The notes under the pieces are model-generated. The model was not told where the DNA came from. It did not search any database and saw nothing but the letters and a program-made list of their open reading frames with translations. The translations under genes and the position numbers were made by a program. Of a stretch of DNA of 10,860 bases, positions 1 through 5,871 are shown in pieces; the first letter of the stretch is position 1, and each line of letters starts with the position of its first letter. Origin of the DNA: Acidobacteriota bacterium (GTDB lineage: Bacteria > Planctomycetota > Phycisphaerae > WQYP01 > JAJZKJ01); NCBI GenBank assembly GCA_021804195.1, contig JAJZKJ010000038.1, positions 1-10,860 on the forward strand, given 5' to 3'.

Positions 1-321
1 CCCTATGGCTATGACTACAATTGGTGTCTCAACGCGCAGGACGGAAAAATGACTCTGGCCGCCCGCCTGGAAGAACACGCCACCGGCCGCGTGCTGGAGT
101 GCTTCACCACGCAGCCCGGGTTGCAGGTTTATACCGGCAATTACCTCAACGGCACGCTCCAGGGCATTGGCGGCGCTTATCCGCGGCACGGAGCGATCAC
201 GCTGGAAACCCAGCACTACCCCGATTCGCCCAACCATCCGAATTTCCCGTCCACGGTGCTCACGCCGTCGGAAACGTATTATCAGAAGACGGTTTATCGT
301 TTCCGCACGCTGCAACCTTGA
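1..321 (+). CDS. galM: Aldose 1-epimerase (galactose mutarotase), C-terminal part
   Basis: The 5' end is cut off by the window; 106 residues are open from the first base to a TGA at 319-321. The fragment carries the hallmarks of the galactose mutarotase C-terminus: a GYDYNW segment at the start, the GRVLE-TTQPGLQVYTGN strand region, and LETQHYPDSPN followed by NFPSTVL-P-ETY. In characterised GalM proteins the Glu of this ETQ motif is the catalytic base, and it is present. The family interconverts the alpha and beta anomers of aldoses such as glucose and galactose, in the cytoplasm or, in exported forms, the periplasm. Whether this one has a signal peptide cannot be seen. No convincing hairpin terminator was found between its stop and the tRNA at 407. 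Confidence 0.93.
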   Translation, partial: PYGYDYNWCLNAQDGKMTLAARLEEHATGRVLECFTTQPGLQVYTGNYLNGTLQGIGGAYPRHGAITLETQHYPDSPNHPNFPSTVLTPSETYYQKTVYRFRTLQP

Positions 322-406
322 CACGCCCGACCGCGACCGGGATGATGGGTTGTGGACCGTCTGAACCGGGAAATAGCTGGTTCTATTACCGCGACGGCGC
401 ATCACC

Positions 407-480
407 GGGCTCGTAGCTCAGTTGGTTAGAGCGCGTCACTGATAATGACGAGGTCCCAAGTTCGAATCTTGGCGGGCCCA
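407..480 (+). tRNA. tRNA-Ile (anticodon GAU)
   Basis: A full cloverleaf can be drawn. The 7-bp acceptor stem is 407-413 with 473-479 and has one U-G pair. The D arm has GCTC/GAGC around AGTTGGTTA. The 5-bp anticodon stem is 434-438 with 446-450, and its loop CTGATAA gives anticodon GAT at 441-443. A five-base variable loop follows, then T stem CCAAG/CTTGG (456-460, 468-472) around TTCGAAT. The discriminator base is A480 and no CCA is encoded (GTT follows), so CCA must be added enzymatically. In many bacteria this isoacceptor lies in the 16S-23S spacer; here it stands alone, 85 bases after galM and convergent with the regulator gene downstream. Confidence 0.97.
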
Positions 481-592
481 GTTTCTGTACGCCTGTTTTG
501 GGTCTGGTTGAAGGTGTTCGTGGAAAATCCGGATGGCTGACAACCAGCCCGCCCGCGAATCATGTGAACCAGCAGCTCTTTGGTTTCGATCT

Positions 593-2221
593 TTATCCTG
601 GCGCCGCGCTGGCTTCGTCGCCGGCTTTCTCCACCGGTGAAAGGCCCAGTTCCCTGACTTTCTTGTTGAGCGTGTTGCGATTGATCCCCAGGAAATCCGC
701 CGCCTTGATCTTCACGTTTTCGCAGCGCTGGAGCGCCTTGGCCAGCAGCGCCTTTTCCACATGACCAATAACCAGATCGTAGATCTGCCCCTCCCGCAAG
801 GCGTATTCACCGATCGAGAGTTCGGCCAACCGGGCGACCAATTCCTCCAGGTTCTCGCTGGCCAGGCTGGCGCGGCCCTCCTGGGCGAAAGTTCGGATAG
901 CCGTGGGAAGAAGGTCTTCCGTGAGTGTGTCGCCCCGGCTAAGCACCACCGCGCGTTCGATGGCGTTTTCCAACTCGCGCACATTGCCCGGCCAGGGATA
1001 ACGCACCAGTATGTTGAGCATTTCCCGGCTTATCTTGTTGAGATTCTTGCCATTCTCCGCATTGAGTTTGTCCAGAAAAAAGTCGATCAGGCGGGGAATG
1101 TCCGCGCGGCGGTTGCGCAGTGCCGGTAGATGAATCGTCACCACGTTCAGGCGATAGAACAGGTCTTCGCGGAAGCGGCCCCGGGCGACCTCTTCCTGGA
1201 GGTTCAAGTTGGTGGCGGCGATGATGCGCACATCGACACGGATGGTTTTGTTGTCGCCCACCCGTTCCAATTCCCTCTCCTGAAGTACGCGCAGCAGCTT
1301 GACCTGCAGGCCCGTGTCGAGGGTGCCGATTTCATCCAGGAAAAGCGTGCCGGTGTGGGCAACTTCAAAGCGGCCCATTTTGTCGCGAATCGCTCCGGTG
1401 AAACTGCCCCGGACGTGGCCGAAAAGCTCCGATTCCAGCAGCGTACCGCTTAACGCCCCGCAGTTGACGCGAATAAACGGCTTGTCCGCCCGGTTGGAAT
1501 TGAAGTGAATCGCCTTGGCTATCAATTCCTTGCCCGTGCCGGTCTCGCCCAGCAGCAGAACCGTCGCCCGGCTGGTCGCCACCTGCGCGATGGCGTCAAA
1601 AACTTCGATCATGGCCGGAGAAGCGCCGATGATGTTGTCGAACTTGTACTTGCTCTGGAGGGTGTTGCGAAGCTGGCGGCGTTCTTCCCGCCATTCTTCG
1701 CGCTCCGTGGCGACGATCGTGTTGATCTTAATCGCCTGGGCGATGAAAGCGGCGATGATTTCCAGTACGCGCTGATCATGGGCCAAACTCTGGGAATCAA
1801 CAAACGGTTTATCCACCGATAGCGCACCGATCACGCGGGCGTCGATTTGGATCGGCACGCAGATAAAACTGATCCGGTGGCCGGCCAGCGCGGCCCGCGC
1901 GCCGGTACGATTGAGAAACTGCACGTCCTTGGCGATATCCTCAACCACACGCGGACGGCCCGTCGCCACCACCTGGCCCGTAACGCCCTCGCCCATGTCG
2001 TAGCGGCCACGCTGAATCTCTTCGGGGGTAAGTCCAAGAGCGGCTTGGATCCGCAGCTTGCCAGTGGTTTCATCCAGCAACACCATGGAGCCTCTTTCCA
2101 TGCCCAGTCGCTCGGCCAGAACCCGCATGGTCTGCTCGAAAACGGCCCGCAGGTCCAAGCCCGAAGAAAGCACGCGCCCAATATCGGTCAGGATGCCAAG
2201 TTCCAGTTCCGCACGTTCCAT
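593..2221 (-). CDS. GAF-domain sigma-54-dependent transcriptional activator (NifA/NtrC type)
   Basis: A 542-residue enhancer-binding protein that drives open-complex formation by sigma-54 RNA polymerase. A GAF sensor domain spans about residues 15-165 ([22 protein letters not shown]). A short charged linker follows ([12 protein letters not shown]). The AAA+ domain (about 200-430) has Walker A GETGTGKE (225-232), a sigma-54 contact loop reading GSFTGA (272-277) instead of the usual GAFTGA, Walker [10 protein letters not shown] (291-299), [11 protein letters not shown] (350-360) and [12 protein letters not shown] (409-420). A Fis-type helix-turn-helix ends it (about 503-527, [17 protein letters not shown]). 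There is no receiver domain, so input is probably a ligand or protein contact at GAF, as in NifA. I chose the ATG at 2221 because GAF homology begins at once ([15 protein letters not shown]); starts at 2251 and 2311 are open in frame and cannot be excluded. I found no clear -24/-12 promoter in the window, so its targets are unknown. It is divergent from the secreted-protein gene. Confidence 0.93.
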   Translation of the reverse strand: MERAELELGILTDIGRVLSSGLDLRAVFEQTMRVLAERLGMERGSMVLLDETTGKLRIQAALGLTPEEIQRGRYDMGEGVTGQVVATGRPRVVEDIAKDVQFLNRTGARAALAGHRISFICVPIQIDARVIGALSVDKPFVDSQSLAHDQRVLEIIAAFIAQAIKINTIVATEREEWREERRQLRNTLQSKYKFDNIIGASPAMIEVFDAIAQVATSRATVLLLGETGTGKELIAKAIHFNSNRADKPFIRVNCGALSGTLLESELFGHVRGSFTGAIRDKMGRFEVAHTGTLFLDEIGTLDTGLQVKLLRVLQERELERVGDNKTIRVDVRIIAATNLNLQEEVARGRFREDLFYRLNVVTIHLPALRNRRADIPRLIDFFLDKLNAENGKNLNKISREMLNILVRYPWPGNVRELENAIERAVVLSRGDTLTEDLLPTAIRTFAQEGRASLASENLEELVARLAELSIGEYALREGQIYDLVIGHVEKALLAKALQRCENVKIKAADFLGINRNTLNKKVRELGLSPVEKAGDEASAAPG

Positions 2222-2300
2222 AATTAACCAATACCGCCATGAAGAAACCATATTGTTTTGCCATCCATTTCGGATGGAAAATTTTCCAAAGTAATCGACC

Positions 2301-2368
2301 ATGCGCATCATAAGCTCGTGCCCATATTTTATGCAATCTCCACGAGCGAGACCTAAAAAATGCGCATC
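2301..2368. promoter_or_regulatory. Nested repeat cluster upstream of the sigma-54 activator gene
   Basis: The nonamer ATGCGCATC, whose first eight bases are self-complementary, occurs at 2301-2309 and 2360-2368. Between the copies lie the inverted arms GCTCGTG (2314-2320) and CACGAGC (2341-2347), separated by 20 bases. On the minus strand a TAAAAT hexamer (2331-2326), one base off the -10 consensus, falls inside that inverted repeat. The arrangement looks like an operator straddling the promoter of the minus-strand activator gene. No -35 box is convincing and the binding protein is unknown. If the activator starts at 2311 rather than 2221, part of this lies in coding sequence. Confidence 0.35.
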
Positions 2369-2441
2369 GACATGATAGCTCGCCTATTCGGTGAGCATTC
2401 AAGCGGTGAATGAGTTCCGATCGGCAGTTCATTCCTTCATA

Positions 2442-2611
2442 GAGATTTCGTAACCGTTCACGGCGCGCGGAAAACGGCCGCGGGATTGCGATCCACGCGG
2501 CTGCGTGGCTGGGGCGGCGCGGTGATTGGCGGTCCCGGCACACCGGGAAAACCCGTGCCCGCAGGGGATGTACGCGAAAAACATCCGGGGCGTGAACGGT
2601 TACGAGATTTC
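2442..2611 (+). ncRNA. Candidate structured RNA closed by a 21-bp helix (unassigned class)
   Basis: Bases 2442-2462 pair with 2591-2611 over 21 consecutive positions. Fourteen are perfect (CGTAACCGTTCACG with its exact complement). Outside them the only two non-Watson-Crick positions (2447/2606 and 2444/2609) are G-U wobbles when read on the plus strand; on the minus strand they would be A-C mismatches. The enclosed 128 bases are GC-rich within an AT-rich spacer and hold short stems: 2466-2470/2478-2482; GGAT-TGCG-ATCC at 2483-2494 (UNCG-type loop), which competes with CCACGC-GGCT-GCGTGG at 2493-2508; TCCCGG-CACA-CCGGGA at 2533-2548; and 2566-2571/2581-2586. It ends 61 bases before the secreted-protein start, so it could be a 5' leader or an independent small RNA. 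I see no signature of RNase P, tmRNA, SRP RNA or a riboswitch class I can recall. Function is unknown. Confidence 0.5.
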
Positions 2612-2612
2612 G

Positions 2613-2640
2613 TTGTGTTGGCGAAGATATCAAGTAATAT
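2613..2640 (+). promoter_or_regulatory. Weak sigma-70-like promoter candidate for the secreted-protein gene
   Basis: TTGTGT (2613-2618) and TAATAT (2635-2640) are 16 bases apart, in an AT-rich stretch 33 bases before the ATG at 2673. The -35 matches the consensus at only three positions and the -10 at four. It would initiate downstream of the structured element, making that element separate from the mRNA. If the element is a leader, the real promoter lies upstream of 2442. Confidence 0.22.
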
Positions 2641-2672
2641 TATGTATATGGGGATTTCTTAGGGAATGTCCT

Positions 2673-4967
2673 ATGTACCCGTTTGAATTTTTCCGAATGG
2701 CGCGCCGTCATTTTTCCAACCCTCTTGGCATGACGCTGGGAATTATTTTCTTTTTGTTCGGATCACGCCAAATGGTTGTCTTCGCCGCACGCACGGCGGT
2801 ACCGCCTTCTCCGCCGCGCGCCGCCGGACTGTATTCATCGCAAACCATTTCCTATTCCAAGGCGATTGTGGGATTGGCTTGCGGAGACTGGGCCTCTCAA
2901 CAGAAATGGCAATCAGCGGCGGAACAAGCGTTTATCAGTCAGTTGCGGGCCATGGTTCGCCTGGCCGGCCCGGAGCAACGGGCCCGCGTTGTCCGCGTGC
3001 TTGAATTTCAAGAAGGTCTGCTGCGTTGGGTGGAGGATACCGAGTTTCAACCCATGGCGGAAACATCGGCTTTAGCAAAATTCTGGCTACGCGGAAAACA
3101 TGCGGACCTCATCGCGGAGATGTTTTCCGATAAGCCCAACCGACGGGCGCTGGGGCTGGCGCGGGTTGCAAAAATTCCCGGCTGGCAGGCCGATGCCGTG
3201 CTGGGCTGGCAACTCCACGATCTGGCGGGTTCCAACACCCTGATCGTCTCCGCCGCCGCCAACGGATTGGCCGAACGGACTCCCGGCGAAGAGTTAATTC
3301 ACTCCGTATCGAGGTATTATCTTGGTCTGAAACCAAGCCGAGCCCGGGCGTGGGTGAACGTTCTTGGAAAAGAGTATTTTGCACGAGTCTTTCGTCAGTA
3401 CAACCGCAGGCAGTTGACCAATCTCCTGTCTCTGCTGCTTCTTCACTGGCATTCGAACAAGCTCGCGCGGTCGCTGGATGAAGCACTGGGGATGAGCAAT
3501 TATCCTCTGTTGCGTCCTTTGAAGGATATTGGGACCTGCACCTTTGGCGCGCGGTTAATTCTCGCTGTGAAACCAAAAGACGCCGTGCCTGCCCTGCTGG
3601 CCATGGTCCATCAACCATTTATCGGTGCAGTATTCCCCCAGCCGGACTACTGGGATTATCGCACCGCGGCGCTTTACGTGTTGATTCGGTTCATCGGAAA
3701 GAAGCCGGCGGATTATCACTTTCGCAGGGTGACCGGTTTTCAAGGTGGAACTTCTCCGCCAATTTGGTGCGTTACTTCCCGGTCGGATCAGAGGAAAGAT
3801 ATAGTGGATGTGACGCGCTGGTGCCAGGCGCATGGCCTCGTCCCCAAGGCGCCGCCCCCATGGACAGCAACCCCCGTTGAACCTACGACCAGCGAAATCC
3901 GTAAGTGGGCCGATGCGGCCGATCTCCAGATTGGGCGGAGCCTGGGGGAACTGGGAGCAAGCCGTTTTCAGGTGCGGCGGCAAGCCTGCCTACAACTCCG
4001 GAAAGGGATCACCGGCCAGCTTCGCGCCCTCGTGTTGGCGGAAGCCAGAAGTCGTTGGCAAAACACCTGGCCGCTGATTGATTTCGAGTACGGTTTTACA
4101 CGCTGGACGCTTTTGGCCATGGAAGCTCCAAAGACGTTGCGCCAACGCGAGTTACGCTGGGGCTTCATGAAGGCGAACCGGTCCCTGGCGGCCGATGCTT
4201 ACTCACAGGAATATTATCTACGCGCCAAGGCGGCAAAATTGTTGTCGCGGAGAAGGAATGATCCAATCGCCATGCGGCTGCTGGCCGACATGCTGATGGT
4301 GCGAACACAATATGTTTTCCTCCATGCCGCGATCACGGTCAATCAGATCGGTCCCACATCCTTGATGGTCCGGAGACTCTACCAGGGCTGCCAACCACCC
4401 GGAGTCAACAACATACAAACGCAACCGCCTGGCCGACAGGTGGTGTTGCTCGGGTGGAAAATGTCGCCACCTCCAATCCATCCGCCTATTGACAGGTTTC
4501 ACGAAGTGGACGCCCGTATCCTCGAACGCTGGAAACCGGCGATTGTCTCTAAATTGCTGGTGGACACTCTTGCCAACTGGTTGGCCCAAAGCCGGAAAAA
4601 TGGCGGACGCTTGTTCGACGTACAGGAGGGATTGGGAACGTGGAGAGGATTCATGAAACTCTTTGCCATATATCATCCCCGCGCCGCGGTTCCTTACCTG
4701 CTTAAGCTTGTCCATACCACCGACGATTGGTCCGGGAGTTTTTCCCTTGGCGGCGTAACCTATTTCCACAACATTCAAACCAATCTGCTCCTCCTGCTGA
4801 TTCAGACCGCCGGCAAAAACCCCAAAGATTTTGGAATGGCGCGCACTCATAGTTCGTACGTGAATCGATGGGGGTTCAAGTCAACGCAACAGCAAGAAGC
4901 CGCCATCCAGGCGATGACGATATGGTGGGCGAAAAATCCCTCCGGCCGTAAGCGTCCGGGGAAATAA
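2673..4967 (+). CDS. Predicted secreted alpha-helical repeat protein with internal duplication
   Basis: 764 residues; I do not recognise a named family. The ATG at 2673 is preferred over the longer reading from 2526. It has AGGGA eight bases upstream and is followed directly by a signal-peptide-like stretch: basic residues around 9-12 (MARRH), then a hydrophobic run at about 19-41 ending near VFAARTA. The longer reading would run through the structured element at 2442-2611. The mature protein is rich in helix-forming, Trp/Arg/Leu-rich segments. Two modules align by eye: about residues 255-390 (GTCTFGARLILAVKPKDAVP-LL--VH) and 625-760 (GTWRGFMKLFAIYHPRAAVPYLLKLVH), each followed by a hydrophobic helix, GK-P-D, and a Trp-containing end. 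A segment between them (SLGELGASRFQVRRQACLQLRKG) resembles HEAT-like units common in planctomycete secreted proteins. No catalytic motif is evident. It is probably monocistronic: a terminator follows and the activator gene is divergent. Confidence 0.85.
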   Translation: MYPFEFFRMARRHFSNPLGMTLGIIFFLFGSRQMVVFAARTAVPPSPPRAAGLYSSQTISYSKAIVGLACGDWASQQKWQSAAEQAFISQLRAMVRLAGPEQRARVVRVLEFQEGLLRWVEDTEFQPMAETSALAKFWLRGKHADLIAEMFSDKPNRRALGLARVAKIPGWQADAVLGWQLHDLAGSNTLIVSAAANGLAERTPGEELIHSVSRYYLGLKPSRARAWVNVLGKEYFARVFRQYNRRQLTNLLSLLLLHWHSNKLARSLDEALGMSNYPLLRPLKDIGTCTFGARLILAVKPKDAVPALLAMVHQPFIGAVFPQPDYWDYRTAALYVLIRFIGKKPADYHFRRVTGFQGGTSPPIWCVTSRSDQRKDIVDVTRWCQAHGLVPKAPPPWTATPVEPTTSEIRKWADAADLQIGRSLGELGASRFQVRRQACLQLRKGITGQLRALVLAEARSRWQNTWPLIDFEYGFTRWTLLAMEAPKTLRQRELRWGFMKANRSLAADAYSQEYYLRAKAAKLLSRRRNDPIAMRLLADMLMVRTQYVFLHAAITVNQIGPTSLMVRRLYQGCQPPGVNNIQTQPPGRQVVLLGWKMSPPPIHPPIDRFHEVDARILERWKPAIVSKLLVDTLANWLAQSRKNGGRLFDVQEGLGTWRGFMKLFAIYHPRAAVPYLLKLVHTTDDWSGSFSLGGVTYFHNIQTNLLLLLIQTAGKNPKDFGMARTHSSYVNRWGFKSTQQQEAAIQAMTIWWAKNPSGRKRPGK

Positions 4968-4987
4968 GAAGCGGGATTTCACGGCAC

Positions 4988-5036
4988 GACATTTTATGGA
5001 GGGAAAAAAAGAAATGTCCTCTTTTTCGATTTTTTG
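4988..5036 (+). terminator. Rho-independent-like terminator after the secreted-protein gene
   Basis: GACATTT (4988-4994) is the exact complement of AAATGTC (5012-5018). The loop is 17 bases and purine-rich. CTCTTTTT and a second T run up to 5035 follow directly. It starts 20 bases after the stop codon at 4967. The stem is AT-rich and the loop long, so its strength is uncertain, but position and T tracts fit. Confidence 0.5.
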
Positions 5037-5039
5037 GGG

Positions 5040-5068
5040 TTGACTCCTCTTGTCCGATTTATTACAAG
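5040..5068 (+). promoter_or_regulatory. Sigma-70-like promoter candidate for the small ORF and ectAB
   Basis: TTGACT (5040-5045, five of six matches to the -35 consensus) is 17 bases from TACAAG (5063-5068, four of six, lacking the final T). It lies just past the terminator T tract and before the ribosome site AAGGA (5075-5079) of the small ORF. Predicted initiation near 5075 would leave a very short leader before the ATG at 5085. Confidence 0.35.
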
Positions 5069-5084
5069 CGGATGAAGGACAATC

Positions 5085-5180
5085 ATGCGACGCAATAGCG
5101 TCGTGGCCTGTTGCAATGGATTCATTGTGATGGCCGCGCAGGCGGTGCGGCGAATAGCACCGACTCACCGGTTGTCCTGA
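5085..5180 (+). CDS. Possible 31-residue small protein or leader peptide upstream of ectA
   Basis: ATG at 5085 to TGA at 5178-5180, with a good ribosome site (AAGGA, 5-base spacer). The peptide begins MRRNSVVACCNGFIVM, with a short hydrophobic centre and an Arg-rich tail (AVRRIAPTHRLS). I know no homologue. The coding stretch coincides with three successive stem-loops: 5086-5105 (6 perfect pairs plus 2 wobbles, AATA loop), 5111-5130 (6 perfect pairs plus 2 wobbles, GATT loop) and 5143-5162 (6 pairs, 8-base loop). Leader-peptide control of ectA, which starts 133 bases later, is therefore possible, as is a purely RNA role. Nothing notable was seen in 5181-5313 beyond a small CGGG-TCT-CCCG hairpin at 5199-5209. 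Confidence 0.35.
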   Translation: MRRNSVVACCNGFIVMAAQAVRRIAPTHRLS

Positions 5181-5313
5181 CGAAAATCAAAATGTGCACG
5201 GGTCTCCCGGAGGCTCCTGTTCATGAGGCGGCGCTGAATCACCGGCGCGGGCTTGTGGTTGCCATTTTGTGTTTTCCAGACGGTTGTACCCCTGGCGAAA
5301 GGGTTTTTGACAA

Positions 5314-5856
5314 ATGCCCGACATGGAAGAGTCCTCGGCGCCACTGCGGAGCGCCACCGCCGTCATCCGGCGGCCCGCCCTGACGGATGCCGCCGGCATT
5401 CACCAACTGGTGATCGAGTCCGGGGCGCTGGATGTGAACTCCTGTTACCTCTATTTGTTGCTGTGCCGGGATTTTTCCGCCACCTGCCGCGTCGCGGAAA
5501 TGGATGGACATATCATCGGTTTTGTAACCGCATACCACCCGCCCGGCCGGCCGGGAACGCTGTTTATATGGCAAATCGCCGTAAAGCACACCCACCGGGG
5601 ACAAGGAATGGCCCTGCGGCTTCTGCTGGATTTGCTCGCAAGCGTTGCGGAGGGGCCGGGGCTGGTCATGGAAACAACCATTAGTCAATCCAACCTTGCC
5701 TCGCAACGACTCTTTGCGTCTCTGGCCCGGAGGCTGCGCTGCCATCTGCGGATGGACCAGGGATTTGACGCGCGCCTTTTTGCGCCCCAGACACATGCAA
5801 GCGAAAAAAAGTTTTTAATCGGACCGGTCGCCCCCGGCCTGGAGCTATCCGCATAA
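5314..5856 (+). CDS. ectA: L-2,4-diaminobutyric acid N-gamma-acetyltransferase
   Basis: A 180-residue GNAT-fold enzyme that transfers acetyl from acetyl-CoA to the gamma-amino group of L-2,4-diaminobutyrate, giving ADABA, the second step of ectoine synthesis. It is cytoplasmic. EctA-specific sequence is clear: IRRPALTDAAGI at 18-29, SGALDVNSCYLYLLLCRDF (36-54), GFVTAYHPPGRPGTLFIWQIAV (69-90), the acetyl-CoA-binding loop RGQGMA (95-100), and ETTISQSNLASQRLF (120-134). Length is usual for the family. The ATG at 5314 has GAAAGGG some ten bases upstream; an ATG three codons later is an alternative. ectB starts 15 bases after the stop, so the two are surely co-transcribed. Confidence 0.95.
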   Translation: MPDMEESSAPLRSATAVIRRPALTDAAGIHQLVIESGALDVNSCYLYLLLCRDFSATCRVAEMDGHIIGFVTAYHPPGRPGTLFIWQIAVKHTHRGQGMALRLLLDLLASVAEGPGLVMETTISQSNLASQRLFASLARRLRCHLRMDQGFDARLFAPQTHASEKKFLIGPVAPGLELSA

Positions 5857-5871
5857 AGGGAGACATACATC

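Noticed and set aside
21..416. 131-residue plus-strand frame at the window start
   Set aside because: A shadow of galM in another frame that runs on into the tRNA leader; the galM frame has clear family homology.
535..549. GGCTG-ACAAC-CAGCC hairpin between the tRNA and the activator stop
   Set aside because: Only five pairs and no T run on either strand, so it does not support a terminator call.
498..764. Plus-strand frame between the tRNA and the activator gene
   Set aside because: It lies mostly antisense to the C-terminus of the sigma-54 activator and has no recognisable protein character.
2442..2611. The inverted repeat as terminal repeats of a small transposable element
   Set aside because: No target-site duplication is visible outside the arms (2434-2441 versus 2612-2619 do not match), and the G-U pattern favours RNA. 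A decayed element cannot be excluded without a genome-wide copy search.
2442..2611. Retron-type ncRNA, RNase P RNA, tmRNA or 6S RNA
   Set aside because: No reverse transcriptase is adjacent. I see no RNase P conserved core, no tRNA-like T arm, and the interior is multi-branched rather than the single long bulged rod of 6S RNA.
2526..2672. N-terminal extension of the secreted protein back to 2526
   Set aside because: The extra 49 residues are read through the structured element and have no ribosome site or signal-like character, whereas 2673 has both AGGGA spacing and a signal peptide directly after it.
4881..5168. Minus-strand 95-residue frame after the secreted-protein gene
   Set aside because: It overlaps the gene end, the terminator and the stem-loop region, has no ribosome site I trust, and its composition is unlike a protein.
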